Shown: piece after piece, positions 1 to 8,059 of the stretch
Layout: every line of letters begins with the position of its first letter
Numbering within the stretch: position 1 is the stretch's first letter
Assembly (NCBI RefSeq): GCF_049389645.1
Contig: NZ_CP186540.1
Coordinates: forward strand, 62,001-126,000
Direction: 5' to 3'
From: Alkalibacterium sp049389645
GTDB taxonomy: Bacteria; Bacillota; Bacilli; Lactobacillales; Carnobacteriaceae_A
Length of the DNA stretch: 64,000 bases
The notes under the pieces: model-generated
What the model was told of the DNA's origin: nothing
Seen by the model: only the letters and a program-made list of their open reading frames with translations
Database searches by the model: none
Made by a program: the position numbers and the translations under genes

Positions 1-678
1 CCCTTCAGTTTCAATTGTGTCCTCTTCTCCTGTCAAGTCTGGTTTCTCTTCCGATTCTGTTCCTTGTGTCTCTTCATTATTACCAAAATCTTTACTCTCG
101 CTATCTGCATCCGAACGTGTCTGATTAACTTGACTTGGGTCTACGGATTCATTTAAATCCTTATTCTCAGATGTATCTACATCACTTGGTTTTTTATCTA
201 CGATAGCTTCTGATTCTTCTGAATTCACTTCATTTATAGGATTGTTTTGTTTTTCTGTCATAATCTTTTCTCTCTCCTCGTTTACAATGATGTCTTCATT
301 TACCTCGGATAAATCACCTTGCTTAGGTGCATCGGTATCAGCCAGAAGCACAATTTCTCCATCTTTCAACGCATCCATGTAATGATCAGATCGATCATGA
401 GGAACACCATACTTTTCTAGTGTCGAATTATTTTCGTCACTGTCATAAGATCCAAACGAGAATGCCTCTTTAACTTTATCCCAAATACTTTCGTCTTCTA
501 ATTCCACCTTATTAACTTTCACATTTTTTAATGATTCAATTTTCACATCATTTTGATTGGTTTTAGCCATTAAAAGCATCAGCTCACTAGCCTTATAGCC
601 CTCTTCATTGAGTAGGGTTTCAACTTGTAAAACAGCTTCCCTCTCATTTTTAAATGTTCCTAATATATGGCGATCCAT
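1..678 (-). CDS. YflT-domain general stress protein (3' truncated by window)
   Basis: The minus-strand frame is open from an ATG at 678 to base 1, so at least 226 codons are present and the C-terminus lies outside the window. Residues about 4-115 resemble the heat-induced stress protein YflT / general stress protein 17M domain (start MDRHILGTFKNEREAVLQ, then VPHDRSDHYMDALKDGEIVL). After about residue 120 the protein becomes a low-complexity tail rich in Glu, Asp, Ser and Asn, which is unusual next to the short stand-alone YflT proteins. A GGAAGGA ribosome binding site precedes the ATG. The biochemical function of the domain is not known; stress association is family knowledge. Confidence 0.7.
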   Translation of the reverse strand, partial: MDRHILGTFKNEREAVLQVETLLNEEGYKASELMLLMAKTNQNDVKIESLKNVKVNKVELEDESIWDKVKEAFSFGSYDSDENNSTLEKYGVPHDRSDHYMDALKDGEIVLLADTDAPKQGDLSEVNEDIIVNEEREKIMTEKQNNPINEVNSEESEAIVDKKPSDVDTSENKDLNESVDPSQVNQTRSDADSESKDFGNNEETQGTESEEKPDLTGEEDTIETEG

Positions 679-1024
679 ATCTTCATCCTTCCTGTCAATA
701 CTGTCATATTTTGTTCACTTGTCTATTTCTAATGGTATCATTAGATAATCCGCATGTAAAAAGAAACGATTCGCATATGATAATCAGTTGTAGAAATGAA
801 TAAAAAGCAGATTATTCATCTTTTATTAGCAGTTTTTGCATTTAACTGAGATTATATATTTACTATTATACTTTTTGCGAATCGGAAAATGTGTTACATA
901 GAGGGTGGAATTGTTACTTGATTAACTTGTTTTTTGTGCTTATATGTTTATTTTTTTTTTTATTATGGTATATTTAACATATGAAGTGTTATCTATAAAA
1001 GATGGTTAGGAAGGGTTATGCACT
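679..1024. other. Divergent intergenic region
   Basis: This 346-base AT-rich gap separates the minus-strand stress gene from the plus-strand AraC gene. It contains a perfect inverted repeat CTAATG-4-CATTAG at 729-744 and two similar words (ATCCGCATGTAA and ATTCGCATATGA) about 20 bases apart near 748-782 that could be a direct-repeat operator. I see no open reading frame or RNA gene. Confidence 0.4.
918..946 (+). promoter_or_regulatory. Candidate promoter of the AraC-type gene
   Basis: TTGATT and TATATG are separated by 17 bases. The -10 matches consensus only partly, so the assignment is tentative. The start codon lies 79 bases further on, behind an AGGAAGGG ribosome binding site. Confidence 0.35.
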
Positions 1025-1783
1025 ATGAAGAATCAAGAGGAGAAAGAAAAGCTAATGGAAGAACGTTTAAGTAAATTAAAGGAATTGACAGATGAGTCCA
1101 TGGATTATCGCTATCTCATGCAGGATCAACTGGCCGAGGCCATCAGTTCGGGGAATGAAGAAAAGTTGGAAGCAACACTAGAACTGATCAACATTGACCG
1201 AGTATTTAATTATATGGAAAACGATAGTGATTGTGAATTAATCGACGCATTCAAAAACCATTTAATGACTGTGAACACATATGCACGTATAGCTGCTAAA
1301 AATGGTGGCGTCTTGCCACTTTATCTTCATTTGATCTTCGAACGTTATTCCATGATCATTAAAGATACACAGTCTTTGAATCATTTAATTGAACACGTTT
1401 ACTTTGAACTTTTCAGAGAATATTGTCATGTTGTAGCTGAATTCTCCACGTCTGACTACTCATCAGTGATGAAAGAAATCGTTACCTATATCACAGACAA
1501 TCTAACCAATGAATTGACCCTAACCAATATTGCTTCGATTTATGGTATGCATCCTGTGCATCTGGCACGTAAGTTTAAACAAGAAACGGGCAACACCTTT
1601 ATTGGATACGTCAACCAACAGCGAGTTTATCTTGCAAAATACTACTTCCACTTAGGTGATTACCAAATGAGTGAAGTAGCAAATCTAGCTGGGTTTAATA
1701 GTCATTCGTATTTCACAAAGGTTTTCAAAAAAATAACGGGCAAAACACCGACTAAATACCTTAAAGAAATACCGGTAAGTTAA
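1025..1783 (+). CDS. AraC-family transcriptional regulator
   Basis: A 252-aa regulator. Residues about 147-250 form the two-helix-turn-helix AraC DNA-binding domain (LTNIASIYGMHPVHLARKF for the first HTH, then EVANLAGFNSHSYFTKVFKK for the second). The N-terminal 145 residues are helical and have no cupin sugar-binding signature; they resemble the YesN-type regulators of Firmicutes that often control carbohydrate uptake. The gene stands alone between a divergent stress gene and a strong terminator, so no target pathway is evident. The start is supported by AGGAAGGG ten bases upstream. Target genes are unknown. Confidence 0.85.
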   Translation: MKNQEEKEKLMEERLSKLKELTDESMDYRYLMQDQLAEAISSGNEEKLEATLELINIDRVFNYMENDSDCELIDAFKNHLMTVNTYARIAAKNGGVLPLYLHLIFERYSMIIKDTQSLNHLIEHVYFELFREYCHVVAEFSTSDYSSVMKEIVTYITDNLTNELTLTNIASIYGMHPVHLARKFKQETGNTFIGYVNQQRVYLAKYYFHLGDYQMSEVANLAGFNSHSYFTKVFKKITGKTPTKYLKEIPVS

Positions 1784-1842
1784 AAAGTTTAATTTGTAAT
1801 TCTCTTCCGATAACTTCTTCTATGTAAATAATTTTCCCTTTC

Positions 1843-1875
1843 AAAAAAGAAGCTGATAAAATCAGCTTCTTTTTT
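1843..1875. terminator. Bidirectional intrinsic terminator
   Basis: A perfect stem GAAGCTGAT/ATCAGCTTC with a 3-base loop is flanked by A6 and T6 tracts. It ends both the AraC gene (plus) and the convergent tocopherol-cyclase-like gene (minus). Confidence 0.9.
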
Positions 1876-1877
1876 GT

Positions 1878-2819
1878 TTATTTCCAGTTAACTCTTTCTG
1901 CTGCACCATGCTCAGATGATAAATGAAGAGGATTTTTGTTTTTTTCTTTAAAAGTAAGAGTTATATCAGCTTTTACCGTTTCTTTTATTGTGTAATCCAT
2001 CTCATCATCCATGGGTGCAATTAAATCGTTACCATTTAGCAAGCTTACCTCTACAATTAAAGATTTGTTTTGGCCAGTTAGTTTGACCGTATAGCCAAGT
2101 TGATCATCATTGACTATGACTTCTGCTTTTGAGCCTAAATAGGTCGCGAATCGGTGTTCAGTGGCTCCGTCATGAAAGACAGCAATGGTTCCCGTGAAAT
2201 GATTGATTTTCAAATCGATGTCTGCCACCGATAAAAATAATGAACTCTTATCATTTTCTTTGAATTGATTGGACTGAGCCCATACATACTGGCTGGGAAA
2301 AGTAGAGCCACGGTCTTTTTCAATATACCCTGTTCCCTCATCTATTTTCACAGTCTCTCCGTCGATAACGACAGTCCCTTTTACATCATGACGCATGCTG
2401 ACCACGTCATGTGAACAGGGCATCTTAATGTATTCAAAAGGTCCCATAATGCTTGGTGAATACCTGTCCTGTTTCAACCTCAAAAAGTCTCCGAATTCTA
2501 AATCAATCAGTATGTCAGTGTCATCATCCACTAAATGGGCCTTCACACCTGTTTCGCTTAAGACAAATAACGGCATAAGTATGGAGTAAGGCGCTGCCAC
2601 AACCTCAAACGCTTCAAGCGGAAAGGTAATTTTTCCGCTTAAACTTTTCCCTTTATAAAACAGATTGTACTGGACAAATGATTCTTCTTCATCGAACAAT
2701 GCTATGCCAGGTATAAGCGCCAAGCTAAAGTTTTGTTTAGCATCTGAAGTTTTCACATACCAACCTTCAAAATAAGGTGCTTTAGCCTTCAATCCCTGAA
2801 AATCAAAACGATTCGCCAT
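1878..2819 (-). CDS. Tocopherol-cyclase-like family protein
   Basis: A 313-aa soluble protein with the landmarks of the bacterial tocopherol-cyclase-like family: YFEGWYVKT near residue 16, FSLALIPGI near 31, GPFEYIKMPCSHDV around 127-140, and the highly conserved GYIEKDRGSTFPSQYVW around 164-180. Bacterial members are lipocalin-like beta proteins; they have not been shown to make tocopherol, and this organism has no visible pathway for it, so a lipid-binding role is only inferred. It overlaps the upstream epimerase gene by 17 bases, implying translational coupling. No signal peptide is visible. Confidence 0.7.
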   Translation of the reverse strand: MANRFDFQGLKAKAPYFEGWYVKTSDAKQNFSLALIPGIALFDEEESFVQYNLFYKGKSLSGKITFPLEAFEVVAAPYSILMPLFVLSETGVKAHLVDDDTDILIDLEFGDFLRLKQDRYSPSIMGPFEYIKMPCSHDVVSMRHDVKGTVVIDGETVKIDEGTGYIEKDRGSTFPSQYVWAQSNQFKENDKSSLFLSVADIDLKINHFTGTIAVFHDGATEHRFATYLGSKAEVIVNDDQLGYTVKLTGQNKSLIVEVSLLNGNDLIAPMDDEMDYTIKETVKADITLTFKEKNKNPLHLSSEHGAAERVNWK

Positions 2820-3489
2820 TGGTTTGCTCCTTCTTTATGATATCTTCGAAAAAATTAGGTGCTGGATAACCTATATCTAGAACAGTGATAGTGCCTGTAT
2901 ATGACTTTGAATCTTTATGCCCAAAGCCTTTTTTCATAAATCCTATTGTATATGTTTCTTCAGCTTCTACAGCGAGCCCTAACACTTGGCCGGTATTGGC
3001 AGAGAGGCCGGAAGGCACATCAAGTGCAATAATTTTGCCTTTAGATGCCTTGATGCTAGTTATAGCTTGTTTATATAATCCTTCCACGTTTCTATCTAAG
3101 CCGATACCAAATAATGCATCGATGACCACGTCGCCTTCAAAATCTGTGGCTACTTCATCAAAGGTTTTAATATCTAAATTCAGATTCCTGATGATTTTTA
3201 GTTGCTGCTTAAATTCTTTTGAAGCGCGTTGTGTATCACCCACAATGTAGAGAGTAACTTTCTTACCAGCCTGAAACAGAAGGCGCCCGATCGCTAAACC
3301 ATCTGCACCGTTATTTCCCGTCCCACAAACGATTACATATGATGTCATTTCATCCGTTTCATCCGCCAGGATCTTTTCGGCAACTGCCAAGGCTGCCCTT
3401 TCCATCAACACCATCGAAGGAATACCAATAGTATCGATGGTGAAGGTATCGATCGCTTTAATGGTCTGACTAGACAATCCGTCGATCAT
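2803..3489 (-). CDS. nnrE: NAD(P)H-hydrate epimerase
   Basis: A YjeF_N-domain protein that epimerises the R and S forms of damaged hydrated NAD(P)H for repair. It has the nucleotide-binding signature CGTGNNGADGLAIGR near residue 55 and ALDVPSGLSANTG near residue 155. The length of about 228 aa is that of a stand-alone epimerase; the ADP-dependent dehydratase half (NnrD) is absent here and must lie elsewhere. An ATG at 3489 sits six bases after GGGGTG and is preferred over the upstream in-frame GTG at 3498. The gene forms a two-gene unit with the tocopherol-cyclase-like gene. Confidence 0.88.
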   Translation of the reverse strand: MIDGLSSQTIKAIDTFTIDTIGIPSMVLMERAALAVAEKILADETDEMTSYVIVCGTGNNGADGLAIGRLLFQAGKKVTLYIVGDTQRASKEFKQQLKIIRNLNLDIKTFDEVATDFEGDVVIDALFGIGLDRNVEGLYKQAITSIKASKGKIIALDVPSGLSANTGQVLGLAVEAEETYTIGFMKKGFGHKDSKSYTGTITVLDIGYPAPNFFEDIIKKEQTNGESF

Positions 3490-3533
3490 ATCACTCACCC
3501 CAAATTTGTATTTTTAGTTGATTTCAGTATAAC

Positions 3534-3567
3534 AAAAAGGAACCTGTAAGCGAACAGATTCCTTTTT
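3534..3567. terminator. Terminator between nfo and nnrE
   Basis: The stem AAAAAGGAA..TGT/ACA..TTCCTTTTT with a short loop has U-runs on both strands. It separates the hisS-aspS-nfo transcript from the next unit. Confidence 0.75.
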
Positions 3568-3573
3568 ACCGTC

Positions 3574-4473
3574 TTAACTATTTAAAATGTCTTCCAATAA
3601 TTGCGGGTTGAATGTTTTTTCTTTCAACATCACAATCTCATGCTTGTATGGTGCTTTCTTATTTTTCTTGTCTTCCCCCACAAAGGGTGTTTCTAGTATT
3701 TTAGGCAAGTGCGACAGTTTCTCGTGATGAACAACATAGTTCAGTGCGTCAAAGCCAATTTCACCGAACCCAATATTGGCATGTCTGTCTTTTCCTGCTC
3801 CTTGTATATTCTTCGAATCATTGACATGGATGACTTTTAGCATATCCAACCCTATGATTCGGTCGAATTCAGCTAAAACACCGTCGAAATCATTTTTAAC
3901 ATCATAACCTGCATCATGTATGTGGCAGGTATCCAAGGTCACAGATATTTTATCTTTCAGTTTCACTTTATCAATGATCTGCGCTAATTCTTCAAAAGAA
4001 CGTCCTATTTCCGTCCCTTTTCCCGCCATGGTCTCCAAAGCGATCTGAAGGGTTTGATCTTCGTGTAAAATCTCATTTAAACCTTGAGCAATCTGTTCAA
4101 TGGCTAACTCTGCACCTGCACCCACATGTGCCCCCGGATGCATGGTCATTTGTGTTGCCCCTAAAGCTTCCGCACGTTTGATTTCTTCTTTCATAAATTG
4201 AACGGCGAAGCCATAGTTCTGTTTCTTTATCGTGTTCCCTAAGTTTATGATATAAGGGGCGTGCACAACGATGTCCGCAACATTTATACCGTTCGCTTTC
4301 ATACACGCTTGTCCTGCTTCAATATTCATTTCTTCAATTTCTTTTCTGCGGGTATTTTGGGGTGCGCCCGTATAAATCATAAATGTTGAAGAACCATAAT
4401 CAACAGCATCTTCGGCTGCTCCGAGCAACATTTCTTTCCCTTTCATCGATACATGCGAACCTAATAAAACCAT
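3574..4473 (-). CDS. nfo: Deoxyribonuclease IV (AP endonuclease)
   Basis: A 299-aa TIM-barrel AP endonuclease that cleaves 5' of abasic sites in base-excision repair. The zinc ligands appear in order: HPGAHVGAG, ALETMAGKGTEIG, LDTCHIHDAGYD, VIHVNDSKN, DRHANIGFGEIG and ILETPF. The start codon shares one base with the stop of aspS (TAATG), so translation is coupled to the aminoacyl-tRNA synthetase operon. A terminator follows. Length is typical of Nfo. Confidence 0.95.
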   Translation of the reverse strand: MVLLGSHVSMKGKEMLLGAAEDAVDYGSSTFMIYTGAPQNTRRKEIEEMNIEAGQACMKANGINVADIVVHAPYIINLGNTIKKQNYGFAVQFMKEEIKRAEALGATQMTMHPGAHVGAGAELAIEQIAQGLNEILHEDQTLQIALETMAGKGTEIGRSFEELAQIIDKVKLKDKISVTLDTCHIHDAGYDVKNDFDGVLAEFDRIIGLDMLKVIHVNDSKNIQGAGKDRHANIGFGEIGFDALNYVVHHEKLSHLPKILETPFVGEDKKNKKAPYKHEIVMLKEKTFNPQLLEDILNS

Positions 4474-6266
4474 TATTTTTCCTCCGTTTGCTTACTTTCT
4501 TTTAATGCTAATCCCAGCTCATCTAATTGACCATTAGAAACTAGAGATGGCGCATCTGTCAACGGATCTATAGCTCTTCCATTTTTTGGAAAGGCAATAA
4601 CTTCTCTGATGTTATTTTCATTGGCAAGGATCATGACTATGCGGTCTAAACCAAATGCAATCCCGCCATGAGGTGGAAACCCGTATTCTAGTGCATCAAG
4701 CAGGAAGCCAAACTGATTTTTTGCCTCTTCTTTCGTAAAACCTAGTGCAGAAAACATATCTTCTTGTAACTCTCTCTTATGAATACGCATAGATCCGCCG
4801 CCAATTTCATAACCATTTAATACAATATCATAGGCATCTGCCATGACGTTCTCAGGCTCAGTTGCTAATTTATCAATATCTTCTTCTACTGGTCTGGTGA
4901 ATGGGTGGTGCGCAGCGTTGTAACGTCCTTCTTCTTCGTCATATTCTAACAACGGCCATTCTACGATCCAGGCAAAAGCTATCTGTGACTCATCTATAAG
5001 GCTCAATTCTTTCCCCAAGTGACTTCTCAAAGCACCCAGTGCATCATAGACGATTTTAGCTTTATCAGCTACAAATAAAAGTAAGTCGCCGCTTTCAGCA
5101 TCCATCGCGTCCACAAGAACATTTTGATCTGTTTCATCACTAAAGAATCTAGCGATTGGACCCGTTAAGCCTTCATCCGTCACTTTCATCCAGGCTAAAC
5201 CTTTAGCTCCATATATTTTAGCAATACTTTCCAAGGCATCAATGTTCTTGCGAGAAAAGCGCTGAGCTGCGCCCTTGACAGTCAAACCTTTGACCATGCC
5301 ACCGCTCTCTACAGCTGATGAGAACACTTTGAAGGCAGACTCTTTCGCCACATCATTTAAATCGACAAGTTCCATCCCGAATCTAAGATCTGGCTTGTCG
5401 CTGCCGAATCGTTCCATCGCTTCTTTGAATGTCAGACGTGGAAAAGGTACTTCCAGAGTGACGCCTTTAACTTCTTCTATTAAGCGGACAAGTAATTTTT
5501 CAATCGTTTTCTGGATCTCTTCTTTGTCTATAAAACTCGTTTCAATATCTACTTGCGTAAATTCCGGCTGACGGTCACCTCTTAAATCTTCATCTCTAAA
5601 ACAACGAACGATTTGATAATAGCGGTCATATCCGGAACTCATGAGCAATTGTTTAAACAATTGTGGGGATTGCGGTAGCGCAAAGAATTTTCCTTGCGTT
5701 ACTCGTGATGGAACAAGATAGTCTCTCGCGCCTTCTGGTGTCGATTTAGTTAAATAAGGCGTTTCGATATCTAAAAATCCTTCATCATCCAGAAAATCTC
5801 TAAACACTTTTTTTACCTGATGACGCAGTTTCATGTTTTCCTGCATTTTGGGTCTTCTTAAATCCAAATAACGATATTTCAGACGTAAGTCATCGGAAAC
5901 TGGCGCCGTATCGGATATTTCAAACGCGGGTGTTTTCGCTTCGTTTAAGATTTCTACTTTATCAGCTATAATCTCTATTTCACCTGTAGCTATTTCTGTA
6001 TTTACCTGACCTGCTTGTCTAAGAACGACCTTTCCTTCGACAGCAATCACATATTCAGAACGAATTTTTTCTGCTATTTCTAACGCTTCTGGATTTTTAT
6101 CGCTATTGAAGACAACTTGGATAATGCCTTCACGGTCTCTAAGATCAATGAATATCATCCCACCCAAATCGCGTCGTTTTTGCACCCAACCTGTAACGGT
6201 GACTGTTTCTTCTTTATATGCTTTGGTAATCTTCCCACAATATTCTGTACGTTTCATTTTATTCAC
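4473..6266 (-). CDS. aspS: Aspartyl-tRNA synthetase
   Basis: A 597-aa class IIb synthetase of bacterial type. It has an N-terminal OB fold for anticodon binding (GMIFIDLRDREGIIQVVF near residue 36), a catalytic domain with PQSPQLFKQLLM and motif 2 around YYQIVRCFRDEDLRGDRQ, a GAD insertion, and motif 3 GIAFGLDRIVMIL near residue 540. The size and GAD domain match the long bacterial AspRS. The gene overlaps the end of hisS by 8 bases and the start of nfo by 1 base. It is expected to be read from the T-box-controlled hisS promoter. Confidence 0.97.
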   Translation of the reverse strand: MNKMKRTEYCGKITKAYKEETVTVTGWVQKRRDLGGMIFIDLRDREGIIQVVFNSDKNPEALEIAEKIRSEYVIAVEGKVVLRQAGQVNTEIATGEIEIIADKVEILNEAKTPAFEISDTAPVSDDLRLKYRYLDLRRPKMQENMKLRHQVKKVFRDFLDDEGFLDIETPYLTKSTPEGARDYLVPSRVTQGKFFALPQSPQLFKQLLMSSGYDRYYQIVRCFRDEDLRGDRQPEFTQVDIETSFIDKEEIQKTIEKLLVRLIEEVKGVTLEVPFPRLTFKEAMERFGSDKPDLRFGMELVDLNDVAKESAFKVFSSAVESGGMVKGLTVKGAAQRFSRKNIDALESIAKIYGAKGLAWMKVTDEGLTGPIARFFSDETDQNVLVDAMDAESGDLLLFVADKAKIVYDALGALRSHLGKELSLIDESQIAFAWIVEWPLLEYDEEEGRYNAAHHPFTRPVEEDIDKLATEPENVMADAYDIVLNGYEIGGGSMRIHKRELQEDMFSALGFTKEEAKNQFGFLLDALEYGFPPHGGIAFGLDRIVMILANENNIREVIAFPKNGRAIDPLTDAPSLVSNGQLDELGLALKESKQTEEK

Positions 6267-7566
6267 CCTTTTTCATTAGTCTTGATTCTACTTCTTTAAA
6301 TGTCGCTTCAAAGTTACTGTATAACTCACCCAGATCGATATCCGTTTGTTGACCACTTTTAAGAGCTTTGATTGTGACTCTGTTTTCATTTAATTCGTCT
6401 TCGCCCATCGTAAAGACAAATTCAGCATCCCACTTGTCAGCTGTTTTGAACTGTTTGCCGGGTTTTCTGTTCATAAATTCCCGTTCGACAGACAAATTGT
6501 TCTGACGCAGGTACTGCGTTAATTTAGTTGCTGCCTTATTGACTTTTTCTCCAATAGTCACCACGTAGGCATCGATCGTACTTACTTTTGGATAGTTGTA
6601 GTTCATGAAGTCTAAAAGAATGAGCAGGCGCTCGATCCCAAAACCGAAACCGAATGCCGGTGTTTCCGGTCCACCCACTTCTTCGACCAGACTGTCATAT
6701 CGTCCCCCGGCACAAATGGTCGCATTGGCTCCAAATTTCGGATGCGTCGTCATAACTTCAAATATCGTGTCGTTGTAGTAATCTAAACCTCTGACCATGT
6801 TTTTATCTATTTCATAAGGGATGGATAAGTCTTCGAGCATTTCTTTGACTGCTTCAAAATGCTGTTTAGATTTTTCGTTCAAGAAATCAAGCACGGAAGG
6901 AGCGTCTGCAACCAAAACTTTATCTTTCTTGTCTTTACTATCCAGCACGCGGAGAGGATTCTTATACAAACGTTCTTTTGAATCGTTACTTAACTCATCA
7001 AAATGTGGTTCAAGATAAGCGATCAATGCTTCACGATATTTCAATCTGGATTCAGCGTCGCCCAGTGAATTAATGACAAGCTTCAAATCTTCAATACCAA
7101 ATGACTTGAATAAATCCATAGCCAATGCCATCGTTTCGACATCTACCGCAGGGTTCTTGCTCCCAAAAACTTCAACACCCACCTGATTGAATTGACGCTG
7201 TCTGCCACTTTGCGGACGCTCATATCTAAACATGGAGCCTATATAGTAAAGTTTCATCGGTTTGTGATACTCGGGCGCATATAATTTATTTTCGACATAG
7301 GCACGGACCACACCAGCTGTCCCTTCAGGTCTTAAGGCGATATGGCGATCTCCTTTGTCCTTGAAATCGTACATTTCCTTGGAAACAATATCGCTTGTTT
7401 CGCCAACACCACGAGCAAACAAATCAAACTTTTCAAATAACGGTGTTCTTATTTCTTTGAATTGATAATTACTCAAAATAGCTCTGGCCTGTTGTTCTAC
7501 AACTTGCCATTTTTCGGATTCATCGGGCAAAATATCTACGGTGCCTTTTAATTTTTGGTAATTCAT
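6259..7566 (-). CDS. hisS: Histidyl-tRNA synthetase
   Basis: A 435-aa class II synthetase. Motif 2 is FRYERPQSGRQRQFNQ, the histidine-binding signatures are GLDYYNDTIFEV and ATICAGGRYD, and motif 3 is GFGFGIERLLILL. The C-terminal HGTP anticodon-binding domain covers about residues 335-425. It is first in the hisS-aspS-nfo operon, directly behind the T-box leader. An AGGTTT-type ribosome binding site precedes the ATG. Confidence 0.97.
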   Translation of the reverse strand: MNYQKLKGTVDILPDESEKWQVVEQQARAILSNYQFKEIRTPLFEKFDLFARGVGETSDIVSKEMYDFKDKGDRHIALRPEGTAGVVRAYVENKLYAPEYHKPMKLYYIGSMFRYERPQSGRQRQFNQVGVEVFGSKNPAVDVETMALAMDLFKSFGIEDLKLVINSLGDAESRLKYREALIAYLEPHFDELSNDSKERLYKNPLRVLDSKDKKDKVLVADAPSVLDFLNEKSKQHFEAVKEMLEDLSIPYEIDKNMVRGLDYYNDTIFEVMTTHPKFGANATICAGGRYDSLVEEVGGPETPAFGFGFGIERLLILLDFMNYNYPKVSTIDAYVVTIGEKVNKAATKLTQYLRQNNLSVEREFMNRKPGKQFKTADKWDAEFVFTMGEDELNENRVTIKALKSGQQTDIDLGELYSNFEATFKEVESRLMKKGE

Positions 7567-7605
7567 CTTTTAAACCTCCAAATGTAATAAATAAAACTAT
7601 TTTTG

Positions 7606-7871
7606 TCCATAAAAAAAGACCCTCCTCTATGTCTAACATAGAAAAAGGACGTACTTATAACGTGGTGCCACCTTATTTTAGAAAGTTTTCACTCTCACTC
7701 TTAGATTTAACGCTCACACGTGATAAGTTTCCTTATCATTCCTTTTAGATTGTCATTCATTAATGTCGTTGTAAACCTTTTTCAGCCCGGAAGGTTTTCT
7801 CTTTAATAAAACACCCATTAATTACTTTATCTAACATCAGGATCACTATTCTATTCTATTCGCTTCTTATA
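7606..7871 (-). promoter_or_regulatory. T-box leader of hisS-aspS (predicted Asp specifier)
   Basis: On the minus strand the T-box sequence AAGGTGGCACCACG is at 7674-7661. It is followed by a terminator hairpin (stem around CTATGT-TAG-ACATAG, extended through CCTTTTT/GGAGGG) and a run of seven T at 7618-7612. Upstream, Stem I forms from ATTAATG pairing with CATTAAT. The internal specifier loop shows AGTA on the 5' side and GAA-T-GAC-A on the 3' side, which places GAC (Asp) at 7754-7752. Uncharged tRNA would stabilise the antiterminator and allow hisS-aspS-nfo expression. The specifier call is my reading of the fold. Confidence 0.85.
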
Positions 7872-7900
7872 AGTTTACAAGAGTAGCTACCAGATGTCAA
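7872..7900 (-). promoter_or_regulatory. Promoter of the hisS-aspS T-box transcript
   Basis: On the minus strand a perfect TTGACA (7900-7895) is followed after 17 bases by TAAACT (7877-7872), just upstream of the T-box leader. Confidence 0.7.
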
Positions 7901-7997
7901 TACACATCTTTTTCAAGTCTATTATCAAAGTTTCCGTCCATCAACATAGTAAATTCCTTGAAAATGCCCAAAATGTTGGAAAAATATATCTTTACTA

Positions 7998-8027
7998 TTG
8001 CTAAAAAACTGTCTCTCTCGGTATAAT
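7998..8027 (+). promoter_or_regulatory. Promoter of the secreted amidase gene
   Basis: TTGCTA, an 18-base spacer and a perfect TATAAT lie 33 bases before the start codon, followed by an AAGGGGAGAT ribosome binding site. Confidence 0.6.
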
Positions 8028-8059
8028 AAGGACAAGCCATAAATCAAGGGGAGATAATA

